The notes under the pieces were generated by a model. The model made no database searches. It was not told where the DNA came from and worked only from the letters and a program-made list of their open reading frames with translations. Below are positions 21,359-33,967 of a stretch of DNA of 64,000 nt, one piece after another. Position 1 is the first letter of the stretch; each line of letters opens with the position of its first letter. The DNA comes from Moniliella sp. 'wahieum' (lineage: Eukaryota; Basidiomycota; Moniliellomycetes; Moniliellales; Moniliellaceae). The DNA lies in assembly GCA_003971905.1 (NCBI GenBank), contig RSEE01000018.1, forward strand, positions 744,001 through 808,000. The letters are read 5' to 3'. The translations under genes were made by a program, and so were the position numbers.

Positions 21359-23319
21359 ATGATCTCTGTGCGCCCTCTCTCTCCTCTTTCCTTTGCTGCT
21401 CGTCGCAGCTGCTGACCCCCCCCCCCCCACCCCACGCACGTCAACGCGTGCGACCCTGGCCGGACCCTGCTCAGGCTATCTTCATCTTCAATTTACGTGG
21501 GGAGGTGCTCATTTCGCGCGTGTACCGTCCTGATGTCAAGTATGTACTTGCAGTCCCTCTTCTCCTTCCCCTTCTCCTTCCCCTTCTCTTTTTCTTTTTT
21601 CTTTCTTTTCCTTTGCCCCTTCCTGCGCCGTACAGATCTGACAATGAGGCTCGCTACTCTGTGCAGACGCTCGTTGTCTGATATCTTCGGATCAAGTTAT
21701 TGCGCAGCCGGACGTGCGCTCCCCCATCATCACTCTCGGTAGCACCTTTTTCCATGTGCGGCACCAGAACCTGTATGTGGTGGCGGTGACCAAGTGCAAT
21801 GCCAACGCTGCGCTGGTGTTTGAGTTTTTGTATCGGCTGATCCAGATCGGCCGATCCTACTTTGGCACGCTGGACGAAGAGGCGGTGAAGAACAACTTTG
21901 TGTTGTGTATGAGTTGTTGGATGGTACGTTTTTGGGGCGGCGGCGTTGGTTTCGTGTACCTAGGTTGGGTCGAGTTGGACTGACGCGTAACGTTTCTTTC
22001 TTTTGTTTCTTCGTTTCTTCCTTTACTTTTGTTTTGTTTTGTTTTGTTTGGTTTCTTTTCTTCTGTTTCTGCAGAGATCATGGACTTTGGTATTCCTCAA
22101 AACAGCGAGATTGACACGCTCAAGATGTACATCACCACCGCTTCGGTCAAGTCCGAGCAGGCAGTGCGGGAAGACAGTGCCAAGATCTCGATTCAAGCCA
22201 CGGGCGCGGTGGCTGGCGTCGGTCCGACATCAAGTACCGCAAAACGAAGTGTTGTCGATGTCATCGAGACGGTCAACATGCTCATGTCGGCCTCGGGCAC
22301 AGTCCTGCGCGCTGACGTCGATGGTCAAATCATGATGCGGGCCTACCTGTCGGGTATGCCCGAGTCGGTTCGGCTTGAACGATAAACTGATGCTCGAAAA
22401 AAGTACGTTGGGCTCGGTCTGGGTGGAGATGGAGATGGAGATGGTGGTGGTATGGTGTGGTATGGTATGGGGCTAACGTGTGGGAAACAGGGGTGGGACC
22501 GCTACTTCGGAGGACGGGTCGATCGTGCTGGACGATACTCAGTTCCACCAATGCGTCAAGCGTGGTCGCTACGAGGCCGATCGGTCCATCTTTGTGCCGC
22601 CGACGGCGAGTTTGAGCTGATGAAGTACCGTGCTACCCGTGGGGTCAGTCTGCCGATCAAGGTACATGCCTTGGTGGATGACCCGAGCAAGACAGTGTCG
22701 ACTACAACATTTCCCTTCGAACCTCGTTCGAGTCGCGTCAACGCTAACTCGGTCGTGTTGCGTATCCTACTCCTCTCAACGTGACCAGCGCCAAGGTCCA
22801 CACCTCCCTCGGCAAGGCCAAGTACCACCCTTCGGACAACATGATTGTGTGGAAGTATGTATTGTGTTGTGCTGTGCTGTGCTGTGCTGTGCTGTGCGTG
22901 CTGTGCTGTGCTGTGCTGTCTTCCCACTTTCTTGGCCGCGTAGGCCAGACTCTTGCCCCCCTCTTTTATTTCTGTTGCCTGGCAGGATTCGCGCAGCAAG
23001 GCGGTGCAGAAGCCACGCTGCAAGCCGAGGCCGAACGCACCTCTACCACCACGGCCAAACCCTGGTCCCGGCCTCCCATCGAAGTGGATTTCCAAATCCT
23101 CATGTACACGGCCTCGGGACTACTGGTACGGTACCTCAAAGTATTCGAACGAAGCAACTGTACGTCCCCCCGTCCCCTGTCCTCCCACCCGCTCCCCTCC
23201 CAACCTCCGTTGACTGACCTCATGTGACCTGCCCCCGCTCTTGCCACTCGGCAGACCAAAGTGTCAAGTGGGTGCGCTACCTCACCAAGGCCACCGGCTC
23301 TTACCTCGTACGAATCTGA
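21359..23319 (+). CDS. APM4: AP-2 adaptor complex mu subunit (APM4/AP2M1)
   Basis: This is the medium chain of the clathrin adaptor of endocytosis and binds YxxPhi cargo signals at the plasma membrane. Exon 1 is only nine coding bases (ATGATCTCT, 21359-21367), followed by a 107-base intron. Exon 2 (21475-21539) encodes AIFIFNLRGEVLISRVYRPDV, and after a second intron (21540-21667) comes KRSLSDIF. The longin-like domain is highly conserved (RSPIITLGSTFFHVRHQNLY, YRLIQIGRSYFG, NNFVLIYELLD). An intron lies at about 21925-22073, then EIMDFGIPQNSEIDTLKMYI. The mu homology domain has VDVIETVNMLMSASGTVLRA, DVDGQIMMRAYLSGMPE and VKWVRYLTKATGSYLVRI-stop at the C terminus. A further intron near 22855-22985 holds a GTGCT repeat. 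The match to mu2 rather than mu1 rests on the N terminus and the linker. Several one-base breaks occur. Confidence 0.93.
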
Positions 23320-24938
23320 ATGGGATTTGACTAGTGACTATAGTAGTGACTGCGAGCGGGCGAGTGTGGCGAGGACGAGGACGAGGGGGGGCACTAGGAG
23401 ACAGTTACAAATCATATAGGCAGGACCTGCTACCAGACTGCAGGACCCGAGGTAAGTGGTAACGCGGGACCGTGAGGCAGGATGCGTAAGCCTAGTCCCT
23501 AGCCTGTGCCACCCAGGGATGCAGCATGCTACGCATATGCCCGCGCTACAGTACGATCGAGGGCGAGCATCGTACCAAGGGTCGGGCTGGGTGGGGGCGG
23601 CGGTGAGTGTGGTGAAGTATCTAAGCGTGTGCGGCGCACGTCTTGGTTGCAAGCGGTCGGCTGGGGTGGGCCAGGAGGTGTAGCGATGGTAGCGGCTGCG
23701 ACGAGCCACTGCATCGACCATGGATCCTTAATCAGGTTCATCACATTAATCAGGTTCATCGAGTTAATCACTGTACGGCTTGATTCGTTCGATTCGTCTG
23801 GAAACATGTGACGTGTGGGGACTAATTAAGGTGGAGGGTTGAAACGTCTATATGGATCTGAGATGGGGGATGTGGGCATCGATGGACCGACGCCAAAGCC
23901 CAACGCCACTTGCCTTGGGCACCACCGGCCACCTGCCTTGCGCTGACTGAGATCGGAGCGTCGTCGCATCCACCGAACTACATGGTGGGGTTCGAGGGCG
24001 GGTGTGGCCGGTGAGCGGGAGCGGGGACGGGTGATGCTGGATCGGGGGCGCAGATCGAAGTCACGTGGCGTCGTTCGCCGTGCAAGCGCCCAGAGACAGA
24101 CGGCGGAGGCACCCGGCCCACACTGGCCAGGTGCGGGCGCGTGGCACAATTGAAAAGCAGACCCACGATCGGGCGAGCAGATCGGAGAGCAGCGCCCCGT
24201 CATGCGTCTGCCTGCCTGCGTCCAGCCTGGCCTGCCCGCAAGAGCAGGCCGCAGAACATACGCCAGCATCCAGCATCCATCCCGCTCGCCCCATCGTACA
24301 CCCTCGGTCCACACGCCGTCGCCGTCTGTCTGCGCGCCATCGCCATCGCTGTTGCTGCCCACACCACCCTCCTTCGTCCCACAGCATCCACACTCGCCAT
24401 CCGTCATCTCACGCCTCGCCCGCCGCATCCTCCGTCCCATCCTCCGCCCCCGCCTCCTCGCCTCCCTCTCGCCCCGTCGCCAGGGCTGGTGGACTAGCAC
24501 CTCCTGCCTCTCCCCCCCTGCCGTCCCAGCGCTTCTCCAGCGCCGCTCCCCTGGCACCTCCTCTCTTCTCTCCACCCTGCGGCCACGGACGTCACCACCC
24601 TGACACCGGCCCCCTGCTCGCATCGTCTCTGCGGTAGCTTGAGCCTCGCCATCCCCCTCCGCCCCCATCCTCCCCATCGCACACACGCCATCATCCGCGC
24701 CTCGATCTGCATTGTAACGTGTTTGGGTACGTTGTTCGCCTGCCCGAACCCCCGAAGCGGTATGTGCCGTTGCTGACTGGCTTTGTCTTTCCCCATTCTC
24801 AGCTTCGTCATAATCGTTGTGCTTCTACTTGTGTCATTGCATCCAACTGTCTCGCCTCGCCGTCTACTTGGGCTGTTTCACCGCTAGCCCACCTTGCCGT
24901 GCACTGCTGGACTCCACTCTCTGCCGTTTCCCGTGGCT
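23320..24938. other. Intergenic region and probable 5' leader of White collar-1
   Basis: TGACTAGTGACTATAGTAGTGACTG lies at 23329-23353 as a shortened form of the recurrent spacer motif. ATTAATCAGGTTCATCA units lie at 23727-23770. A GC- and Pro-codon-rich stretch at 23830-24690 is open on both strands but resembles no protein, and is probably leader or spacer. Pyrimidine-rich sequence precedes the start codon. Confidence 0.5.
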
Positions 24939-27900
24939 ATGGACACTTCCATGGCCACCACCGAGGGCACGGTCGCCCGCAATGTGTACCACCAAGCCCT
25001 CAGCGCCGACGAGGCGTTCTCTTTGCTCACCGCCACACGTACGGGGATGCCCCATCATCCTGATACCACCATCCACATGCACCTGCTGCCTTTTCGGACG
25101 ATCACAACGTGTTCCCCACCTCTTTGGTACCGCAAGTACCGCAATCGATAACGCCCGGGATGCCCACGGTGATGACCCACGTTGATCCTGACTTACCACC
25201 TGACTTTCACTTCAACCCGTCCCTGCTTGGCGTCTCCGAGGCTTACCCCAGGCCCATGAGTGTGGATGAACCACAGCAGCCGCCTCTAACCAATGGTCAC
25301 GTTCATCCCCCTGACCCTGGGATCTCTCAACTCAGTGGGCCTCCCAATGATCTCCCTTTGAAGCCGCCCAGTGGCCATGATCGCACCCATACCGCTTCCC
25401 TGGCCCGCCCCCGAACTCCCTGGAAGCCTCCTTTCCCGAGGGGCACATTCGTGCTTCCGCACTGGACTCTATCAGCATGCCGCAGCAGCCGTACGGTGCA
25501 ACGGATACGTTGAATTCTTTCCATTCCACCTATGGGGCAGGCGGAGGGAGAGGTAACCACCGATCCTCTGACTTGCCGGATGCGCGTGCCCATCTCGGTC
25601 CTGCTCAGAGTACGTATGCGGATGTGGCTCGCCAGGGCCAAGGTCTTGCTGGGAAGGGAAAAGGACGTGTCGATGTCAATGGTTTTGGAACCAACGCACT
25701 TTCCCCTGCGCGGCAACTGGAGTCCAACGGCGATCAAGTTGTTTCCAGTTTCCCCAGCAACGCCCCGGCTCCCCTCCAGACCAGCCAGGACGGTCTTAGG
25801 TCGAGCGATTCCTCCCGCATGGATACCGATGTGCACATTGCGCCTCCCACAACCTGCACGTCTCCTCTTTGGAGCAACAACAGCGTGCTCGCCAAGAGCA
25901 GCATATCTTCCACCCTCCTCATGCCTACCACCCTCACCAGCATGCTTTCCAGCAACAGCGAGGAGGCAATCGGGACCGCCCAAGCCCCACTTCAAACTAC
26001 CATGCCAGAGTCATGGAGCACCATTCAGCCTGGTTGCGAGCACGGAACCATGGGCCGCATGCTTCTCATGTATGGCATGACAAGGGTAGTGGTCAAGGGA
26101 TACAAGCTACTTCCGACGCTCTTGCTGACGGGTACGATTCGATGGATGGTCATCTGGAAGCCATGATGGTGTGGGATCCACCGATGATGGCTACACCTCT
26201 CTCGGAGGCCACCTTGACCATCATACAGTCGAAAGCGGGCGTTCCCAAGTGGGTCGCATCTCTGGTCGCTTTAGTTCTGGCCCTCCGTCTGCGTCCTACT
26301 CCACAGGATCAGCGCCGCCTGAGCTGAACAAGTTGGCTGGCTCGACCTCGCAGGCGCACGGTGACGGTACTCAACACGGCGTCCACACGGTTGTTCCAAT
26401 GAGCAAACCAGTCAACCGGTCTTCCATGACCCTACAAGAGCGACGCAAACTCACGCGACTGCGGGAGGCTCGGTCCGTTTTGCAACGTTCGTTACAGGAT
26501 CGCAACTCGCTCCAAGGTGCACCAGGACCTGCTCCTACGGTATCAGGTTCCACCACTACTGTACCCGGGGCGTCTGCCACAAACTTCTGGTCATGACCAA
26601 AGCAAGTCTTCTGTCCCGATGGATCCTGCTGCTACATTTATGCCGGCCCTTCCATCGAGTTGGGAATGGAGGTATCCAGCTCGCCTTCTGTTCCTGCCTC
26701 CTCTTCCTCTCTTGCGCCTCGCGCCAAGCACCCGTCCCTTAAGCGCCCTCCCCGACCAAGTCAGTCGCCTCAGCAGTACCCCTTCTGACCCGTTCCTTGC
26801 TCATTCGTCAGTTACCACCGAAGCCCGATCCCCCCTCCCAACTCTCCCAACTTGCGAATGGCTCGACGGTACGCTGCGGTTCGCCCTCCCAGCCTATTCC
26901 GGATGCCTCCGTGCCTGTTCGACATGACGTACCGCAGGCTTCGTCCAAGGCACCTCTACCTCCCCCGCCTGCTCCGGAGCATGGCTGGGCGTCCGTCGTG
27001 CCCCCCCGAGCACCTGCTGAATCTGTGTCCATGATGGCTTACAGCTCCACTGGATTTGATATGCTCTCTGCCCTGCTCCGCGTCGCCTCGCGGCCCAATC
27101 CAGTCATCAATCTTGGGCCGGTCGACTTGTCGGCCGCGTTCACCGTGGCTGATATTGGTCTACCGGACCAGCCCATCGTGTATTGCAGCGACACCTTTCT
27201 CCGTTTGACGCGGTACGAACGGGAGGAAGTTTGGGGCTCAACTGTCGTTCCTTCAGAGTCCCAATGGCATCCTGGCCAAGGGACAGCCGCGCAGCCACAC
27301 GGATGAGGCGGCAGTGGCGCACTTGGCACGCCACATGGAGACTCTTACCGAATGCCAAGCTAGCCTGATCAACTACCGCAAAGGTGGCCAACCGTTCCTC
27401 AACCTCGTCTCGCTCGTTCCCATTCCTTGGGGCGCCAATCCAGAAATCAAGTACGTGGTCGGCTTCCAAGTCGATTTGGCCGCACAACCGGGAGCCGTAT
27501 TGGAACCAACGCCTTCGGGCGCGTTGGCGCTCACGTACCGCCCGCCTGATCTGGCCGGGCACAGTAACCCGGTCAGCACCTCGGACAAAGACATTCGTCT
27601 GCCTCCCAAAGGTGCATATTCCTCCGTCGTTAGTCCAACGACCATGGCAGGCCCGTGGAATGCAGCGGGTCCAACACTTGATCAGTCGCTTCGCGTGCCT
27701 GAGACGCTCTATCGCTCTCATCACCCTACTCCGCAACAAATGGAGAACGCAAGGGCCGTCCTGCATTCGCTCTACCCTTCCTCCCCCAGTTCCGACGAGA
27801 GTGCCGAGCCGTCAGCTACTGGCATTGTCGCCTCTCGTCGCAAGTCCGACTGGGCTCCCGTCGTACTAGCCAATTTGCCAGACATCGTGTACGTCTTGTC

Positions 27901-30012
27901 ACTTAAAGGCACCATCCTGTATGTTTCCCCCTCGGTGGAACGGATTGGGGGGTGGAAACCGAACGAGATGGCAGGCCGGTCGTTGGGCGAGTTTATGCAT
28001 CCAGCCGATGTGGTCCCCGTGTTTCGTGAGCTGAAAGATTCCACCTCCACCGCCGCCATCCAGGCTGCGATGCGAGCCGGGCAGGCCAAGATGAACGCCA
28101 ATCGGCCCATTCGCAGCGGCAAGAACAAGCGGGCAGTTACCTCCTCGCGCCCCGGCGAATCTTCGTCGCCATCCGAATCGGATACCCAACGCAACCGAAA
28201 AGCAGAGATGGTTCCCCGGGCCAAGGAGCCTGGGCCTGGGACTGGGCCTGTGGCGGTCAAGGTGCGAGCAAAAGGGAAGAAGGTCCAGGGCTGGGCGCGA
28301 CGCGTCCCGTTCCCTTTGGTCGTTGGGCCGCGCCCATGGTTCATCTCCTGTTCCGTATTCGTATCAAGGATACTGCGCAGCACCGCTGGATCGAGTCAAC
28401 GGGACGGATGCATATTGAGCAGGGCAAAGGACGCAAAGTCGTCGTTCTCCGCTCGGCCCCGCGCTGTGCATTATCTCTCCACTCAAGCTCTTGCTACGGC
28501 CATCAGCTCTTCTGGACCAAGCTTCTGGGTCCGTATGAGCAAAGACACGGGTATCTTTTATCTGTCACCCCTCCCGTTGTTCATCTCCTGGGCATCACAG
28601 CCCACCAGCTAACAGGGTCGTCGGTCAAAGATTTGACCAGTCCCCAGGGCGCTGCCGCGCTCCTGGCTGCGCTTCATGCTCCTCAACCGTCGCTTGTCAA
28701 GCACACGTTGAGGGACAGCATGGGCCATCTCACCCCTGTTCTCACCCACCTCTATCCCACTACCCCGCCTCCCCACCTACCTAAGGAGGCTGGCACTATT
28801 CCCTCTGACGGCCCACGGTGCTCGTGGGTACACGTTGGCAAGGTACCGCCCAATGTGACACTAGAGGAGAATGTGGTATACACGACTGATACGCTGGATG
28901 CAGCTTCGGAAGGGTTGGTGTCCACGTTGGACGGGCGGGAAGGCAGTGTGTTTGCTGAGCTGGACCCGCAACGGACCGCGAGCTGGCAATACGAGCTGCA
29001 CCAACTCAAGCACCTCAACAAGCGTCTGCGACAACACTTTCAACTTGCCTATACACGAAGCAAGAACCAAGTGGGCCCAAGCTCAGCCACCGACCCAACC
29101 CCAGGCCCAGGACCGCGCTCAGACCCAACGGCGCGGGAGGAACAGGAGGAATGGAACTTGGCTTCCTCGTCGTTCGCGTTGAACCCGACGACAGATGTGG
29201 CCCAGGTCCAGGTACCGCGTCCCACCGCCACTGGACGTACGACACGATTGAACTTGAGCGAAACAGCAATGCAAGACATGATGTACCCTTCTTCCTTCCC
29301 CCATGCTCCTGATCATGACCACGATTCCCCCTCCCAGTCCTCTGCAGGCGACCGCAACACCCCCGTCGACCGACTGTTTGCTGGCAACCCGCAATGGCCA
29401 ACGTGACCACCCGCCCCGGTCTCGTTCGGTGTCTCGCGCCGGGTCGGGTCGGGAGATGGGTCGGGAGATGGGACGGAGTCGGGGTCTGGGTCTGGGTCCG
29501 GGTCGGTGCCAAACCCAAGGCCAGGTAGAAGGAGAAACAGGCACGGCCACGGCCACGGCCACAGGCACAGGCATAGGCCCAGGAACAAGCTCAAGTGCCG
29601 GATCAGGCTCCGGGTCCGGATCTGGGTCTGGGTCTGGGTCTGGGTCTGGGACTGGGTCCGCATCAGGCGCACCAACCACCAGCTCTGCCACCGACGCTAC
29701 CTCTTCCACGGGTGCGACAAGCGCGGGCGAAGTGGTTCCGCGTGCGCGACGGTCGATGTTGCAAGGTCCGCCGGGCAACACGTTGCTCAACAGCGGGGCG
29801 AGTCTGTTGAGTGGGGACGATGCATGTGATGCGTCGTCGCTCTATGGTGCTTGTGCGGGTGCGGGTGAGGGCGAAGAGGGGTCGCAAGCGCCCCACTGGC
29901 CGGATTCGCAGGTCTGGATGGGACGCACTACCTGGAACAAGAGGTCCCGCGTGGCAGGGAACGGGGGGGCGACTCGGGCGATTCAGGCGACCGGTCGGAG
30001 TCGGGTGAGTGA
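24939..30012 (+). CDS. WC-1: White collar-1-type blue-light photoreceptor (LOV and PAS domains)
   Basis: WC-1 senses blue light through an FMN-binding LOV domain and acts with WC-2 as a transcription factor. After a long N-terminal half rich in Ser, Pro, His and Gln (24939-27000), the LOV domain spans about 27030-27480. Its photoactive Cys lies in NCRFLQSPNG near 27240 (one T is missing in the sequence as given). It is followed by YRKGGQPFLNLVSLVPI and the exit strand YVVGFQVDL. A second PAS domain starts at about 27840 (ANLPDIVYVLSLKGTILYVS, then GRSLGEFMHPADVVPV). A third PAS-like region spans about 28540-28830. A short coiled coil (TASWQYELHQLKHLNKRLRQ) follows at about 28975. I see no GATA zinc finger, as in basidiomycete WC-1. 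The tail carries Ser/Gly repeats from a TCTGGG hexamer (29600-29660) and probably ends with an acidic GDSGDSGDRSESGE at the stop at 30010. Confidence 0.9.
29605..29660 (+). repeat. TCTGGG hexamer repeat within WC-1
   Basis: Tandem TCTGGG/TCCGGG units encode alternating Ser-Gly. Because the unit is six bases long, length changes keep the frame. Confidence 0.8.
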
Positions 30013-30370
30013 GAAGATGAGGTGGCAATGCATGCACATGATATGGGGCTTGAGCTGGAAGGAGGAGGATAGGACGGAGATGGGGATGGGGAGATATGAT
30101 GTGGATGATTGACATGGGGCATGGCCATGGAGGGCCAATGGAATATTGACGGGAGCAGACGTGGACCCAGGTGATGATCACATGGATCACATTTATCACG
30201 CTGATCACCGGAGTCACCTCGGTGATGATCATGCACCGAGTTTTTGTTTTGCTGTCTCAGGGCGGAGAGGATCAGCGCGCGCCCCACGGCCAGATCCCCA
30301 GCGGCCAGCACACTGGCGCTGTGCCTGTGCCCCGCCGCCAGTGGACCCCCTGCGGGCTGGCCCAGACGAG
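30013..30370. other. Spacer between WC-1 and the RhoGAP gene
   Basis: About 360 bases with no gene. It contains GATGATCACATGGATCACAT-like alternating GATCAC motifs at 30170-30235, which form imperfect palindromes. Confidence 0.45.
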
Positions 30371-33300
30371 ATGTCAACGTCCGCTGCTGCTAGGAGCTCC
30401 TGCCCGCCGCCCCTCTCATCACCACCACCTCCACTTCCACCGCCACCGCCACCACCACCACCTCCACCAGCCCCCGTCCTCCATGGCTGCTGCTCCTCCC
30501 CCGCTGCCACCCCACAGCGCACACGCGCACCGCCCTCAGTGCCATGTCGCTCGACGAGGTCGAGTGGGCCCCACCTTCGTCCCCATCCCGCACCCCCACG
30601 AGCCAGGTGCGCGACAGCTACAGCACCAACTGCAGCACCAGCACCAGCACAGCCGGGTTTACCAGTTGGCACACCAGTTCCACTCTCGACAGCGTCGGAC
30701 GCAGCTCCTTTGCCAGCGCCCTTCTGCTGAGCGAGCCCCTCTCTCCCGACGCCATCACTGGCCGCCCGTCTGGACCCTCTGCCCCGTCCGACCACACCCA
30801 CCACACCCTCCCATCTACCGACATGACCACCATACCCACCATACCCAGTCCTCAGGCGCAGATCCGTTTCGCTTTGCCCTGCCCGATCTCAATGCGCCGC
30901 CTGATACGCCTACTGCCTCCGCTTCCGAACCTGCCAGTCACGACCAAGCCATTTCTTCCCACGACGCCGACGAGAGCAGACAAGAGACCGACACCGAGGT
31001 GGAGACCGAGACTGAAACCGAGACTGAAACCGAGGCTGGAGCCCATACGCCTGGTCCCCACCCGGGCCCAGCACGTCCCACTGCTTGGGGTGCGTATTTT
31101 TGGGCGGTAGTGACCGACCCAGTGACTGGGGAACCTTTCTTTGCCAATCCCCACAGGTGAGTGTCGATGGCAAGTTCCAGCCGGCACTCTTGTTCTTCCC
31201 CGCCCAAGGAGGGCTTGGCTCGAATTCTTTGACAGCGCTCTTGCCCGGCCTTATTTCCACAACACCATTTCGCAGGCGACTCAGTGGGACCGTCCTAATG
31301 GTCTGATTATCCCCATGACGGCTGTGCAGGAGTCAACCATCCCTGCCCTGTCCCTGACACCCACCAAAGCTAAGCGTTTCTCTCTCTCTTTCTCCGCAGT
31401 GCGAAAAAATCGCACCGCCCTCTCCCGCCGAAAAACCATCAGCAATGGGCAAGGCCCGCATGCCGCGGCCGCGCCGCGAATCCGCTCCCAGTCCTCATCG
31501 TCGACATGCTCGCCGAGTTCGACCTGCAGAAAAAGAGGTACTTCCTTCGACTGAACTCGCCTCCCATGTTGCCAACGCGATGCTGCACGCTCCTCCTAGG
31601 GCTTCGCCAACTTACTCCTCTTCATCGCCTTCCCCATCGATTTCTCCATCAGCATCTTCTGCCCATACGGCACCAGCCTCCGTACCCACTACAGCTCCCA
31701 CCGCACCTTCGGCTTTGAGTTCACTTTCTTCCCCTGTATCCTCGTCTCCCCATCCACGTGCCCCCAAGGCTATGGGCGGCACCCTCCAATGGGCTACGTA
31801 TGCAGCAGAAAATTCTCTTCGCAACGCGGGGGGATTTTACGCTTGGGGCGCAAAATTCCGTTGGACCGACTCCAAGCATGGCAACGTGACCCCATTTCTT
31901 CGCCCCTGTTGGAGTCAACAGCACGAACTAACGTTCGAGAGGCAGTGACCATCTTTAAGATCATCTTGCGCGTCTGCGGAGACAGAGCAGCACCCGTACT
32001 CTCCTCCTCAAGCACAGTATTGGATGAGCTGCAGTGGGTCGTCGACACGGGTCTGATGCATGCTGGGTTGCGGGACGAAGTGGTGCGTACTTACCTTCCT
32101 TTCCTTTTGTCTTCTTAACAGGATGAGATGTGCTAACCGTGTCATCGCTCTAGTTTGTCCAATTGATCAAGCAACTCACCAACAATCCCAGCGCCGACGG
32201 TCGCTTTCGCGGATGGCAATGATATGCGCGGTGCTCATCACGGGCTTCCCCCCCTCAGATGAACTTCAAGGTCCATTGGAATCGTGGATTGAGGAGCGAC
32301 GGGAATTGCTTCACCCCTCGGTGGAACATCCAGAACGAGAAAACGATGTGATTGTGACCGTCATGACCGCCTGTACCACCTGGCTTAAGGCAGCCACACA
32401 TCGCGGTGCACGGATGGAAGCACCAAGCATTGAGGATGTCGTTGCTGCCTTGGAAAGTCCCTTCAATCCCTGCGTGTTTGGTTTGGGCCTTGACAAGGCC
32501 ATGGCAGTCCAGCTGCTTACCCTCTTGCCCAAGTTCCCGTCGTTCTCTCCTTCTGTGCCGACGCGATGCTCGCCCTCGACGCACCCAGAACCAAAGGCAT
32601 GTGGCTACGTACCCCCGATTCTACCACGGTTCAGGCCTTATCACATCGCATTGATCGTGGCACGTACGCCCTGGCGGGACTGCCATCCGATCCCTCTTTA
32701 CCAGCATGCGTACTCATGTCGTACCTGGCCCAACTCGTTCCTTGTCTGCTGCCACCATCCTTGATCCCCGAGACGGCCTGCGTCGCACGCATCCTTGGTC
32801 CGACTCTTGCGGCCGCTGGATCCGCTCCCGCGCAGGGTATTTCTTTTCATCCTTAGCTTCCTCCAAGTATTTTGTACGCCCGAGTCGGTCGCTGCAACGG
32901 GAGTGCCGCCAGCTAGGATGGCAGCATGCTTTGCGCCTGTTTTGTTTGGCGCCAAGGATGCCTGGAGACCATCTCGAATGCCCGGTCAAACCAATCAAGC
33001 CGGTCACGCGAAGCCTCTTTCCTAACTTCTTGTTTGCTCCACTTGGATTGCACCCGGGTTGACCCGGAGTACATCCCTTCCCACGGCCGCGGACCCGAAC
33101 AAGTCGATCCCGATTCGGCAACCGAAGAGATCCTTCCTCCGGCTACCATCCCCCCGGGCAAGGGCGGATCCGGCGGAACAGTTCGTCTCTTACCCCGTTG
33201 CTTCGCCGCCTTCCTTGGCGCCCGCTCTGTTGGTCGAGTCGGCCACATCGGAAGACGATATGGGCGAGGTGGGCAGTCCCGACCTCGAACTTTCTGATCC

Positions 33301-33712
33301 TGGATTCGATTATGAGCTTCAATCAGCTGCTCAATCCGCACGGACCTCCCGCTTGATTCTCAATGGCATCAATGGTCTCCCCACCCTCGCTTCGGCACTC
33401 GCGCCTATCACGCCGACTGCGGATTCCCCCTCCCTGCACTTCATGCACTGTGACATGTGTTGCATGATGCATGATGCTTCCACCTGTCCTTGTCTTTTGA
33501 ACCCCCCCCCCTTCCTCATCATTCCACGCATCCTCCTCTCCATCTCTGTTTCTATCACCACCTCTCTCTCTACCTCTCTTTCTATATCACTCGCTCCCAC
33601 CCTCTCGCCCTCTCCCTCATTCGCCCTCTCTCTCGCAACCCGCCGCTCCGGATCTGGTTTTGTCCCATCCTTCGGAACCCATCCTCATCACACAGTAACC
33701 AGTTCGACATGA
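30371..33712 (+). CDS. WW-WW-MyTH4-RhoGAP domain protein
   Basis: This is a predicted GTPase-activating protein for a Rho-family GTPase, linking membrane or cytoskeletal cues to Rho inactivation. ATG 30371 opens MSTSAAARSS, followed by Pro runs. An acidic Glu/Thr repeat lies at 30985-31045. A first WW domain follows (WAVVTDPVTGEPFFANPHTG then ECRW, about 31085-31170). The second has RPYFHNTISQATQWDRP (about 31250-31295). A Ser-rich linker leads to a MyTH4-like region (31790-32400) with AVTIFKIILRVCGD, LRDEVVxQLIKQLTNNPSA and AVLITGFPPSDELQGPLES. The RhoGAP domain (32470-32990) shows FGLGLDKAMAVQ, LSHRIDRGTYALAGLPSDPS and FLQVFCTPESVAATGV. The GAP arginine finger is not cleanly visible because of frame breaks. 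The end is uncertain; coding character fades after about 33430. Confidence 0.82.
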
Positions 33713-33967
33713 ATACAGCTTCGGTATCTACACAACAGATCAGGGTAGGTAAGGGGGAGGTCAGAGGTCAGGGGTCAGGAAGCGAGAGGGCGAGGGTACA
33801 AATACAGCATCAAACAACACTAAAAGCAGTGGTGTCAAAACAAAACGAAGAAAACGTAACACAAAAAGGAGAGAAAGCGACTAGGACTGTAGTGGGTGGA
33901 GGGAGAGGATGGGTGGGGTACTAGTAGTGGTACGCAAAAGTTAAGGGAGACGACAGAGCCTTAAGCG
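33713..33967. other. Convergent 3' spacer
   Basis: This is a purine-rich 3' region between two convergent genes. It includes GGTCAGAGGTCAGGGGTCAG repeats near 33760-33780 and an ACTAGTAGTGG motif near 33920. No gene seen. Confidence 0.4.

Noticed and set aside
23826-24686. 286-codon open frame on the minus strand
   Set aside because: Composition (Arg, Gly, Met, Trp) is that of antisense GC-rich DNA, and the plus strand is equally open. Neither resembles a protein; the stretch is probably the leader or spacer of the WC-1 gene.
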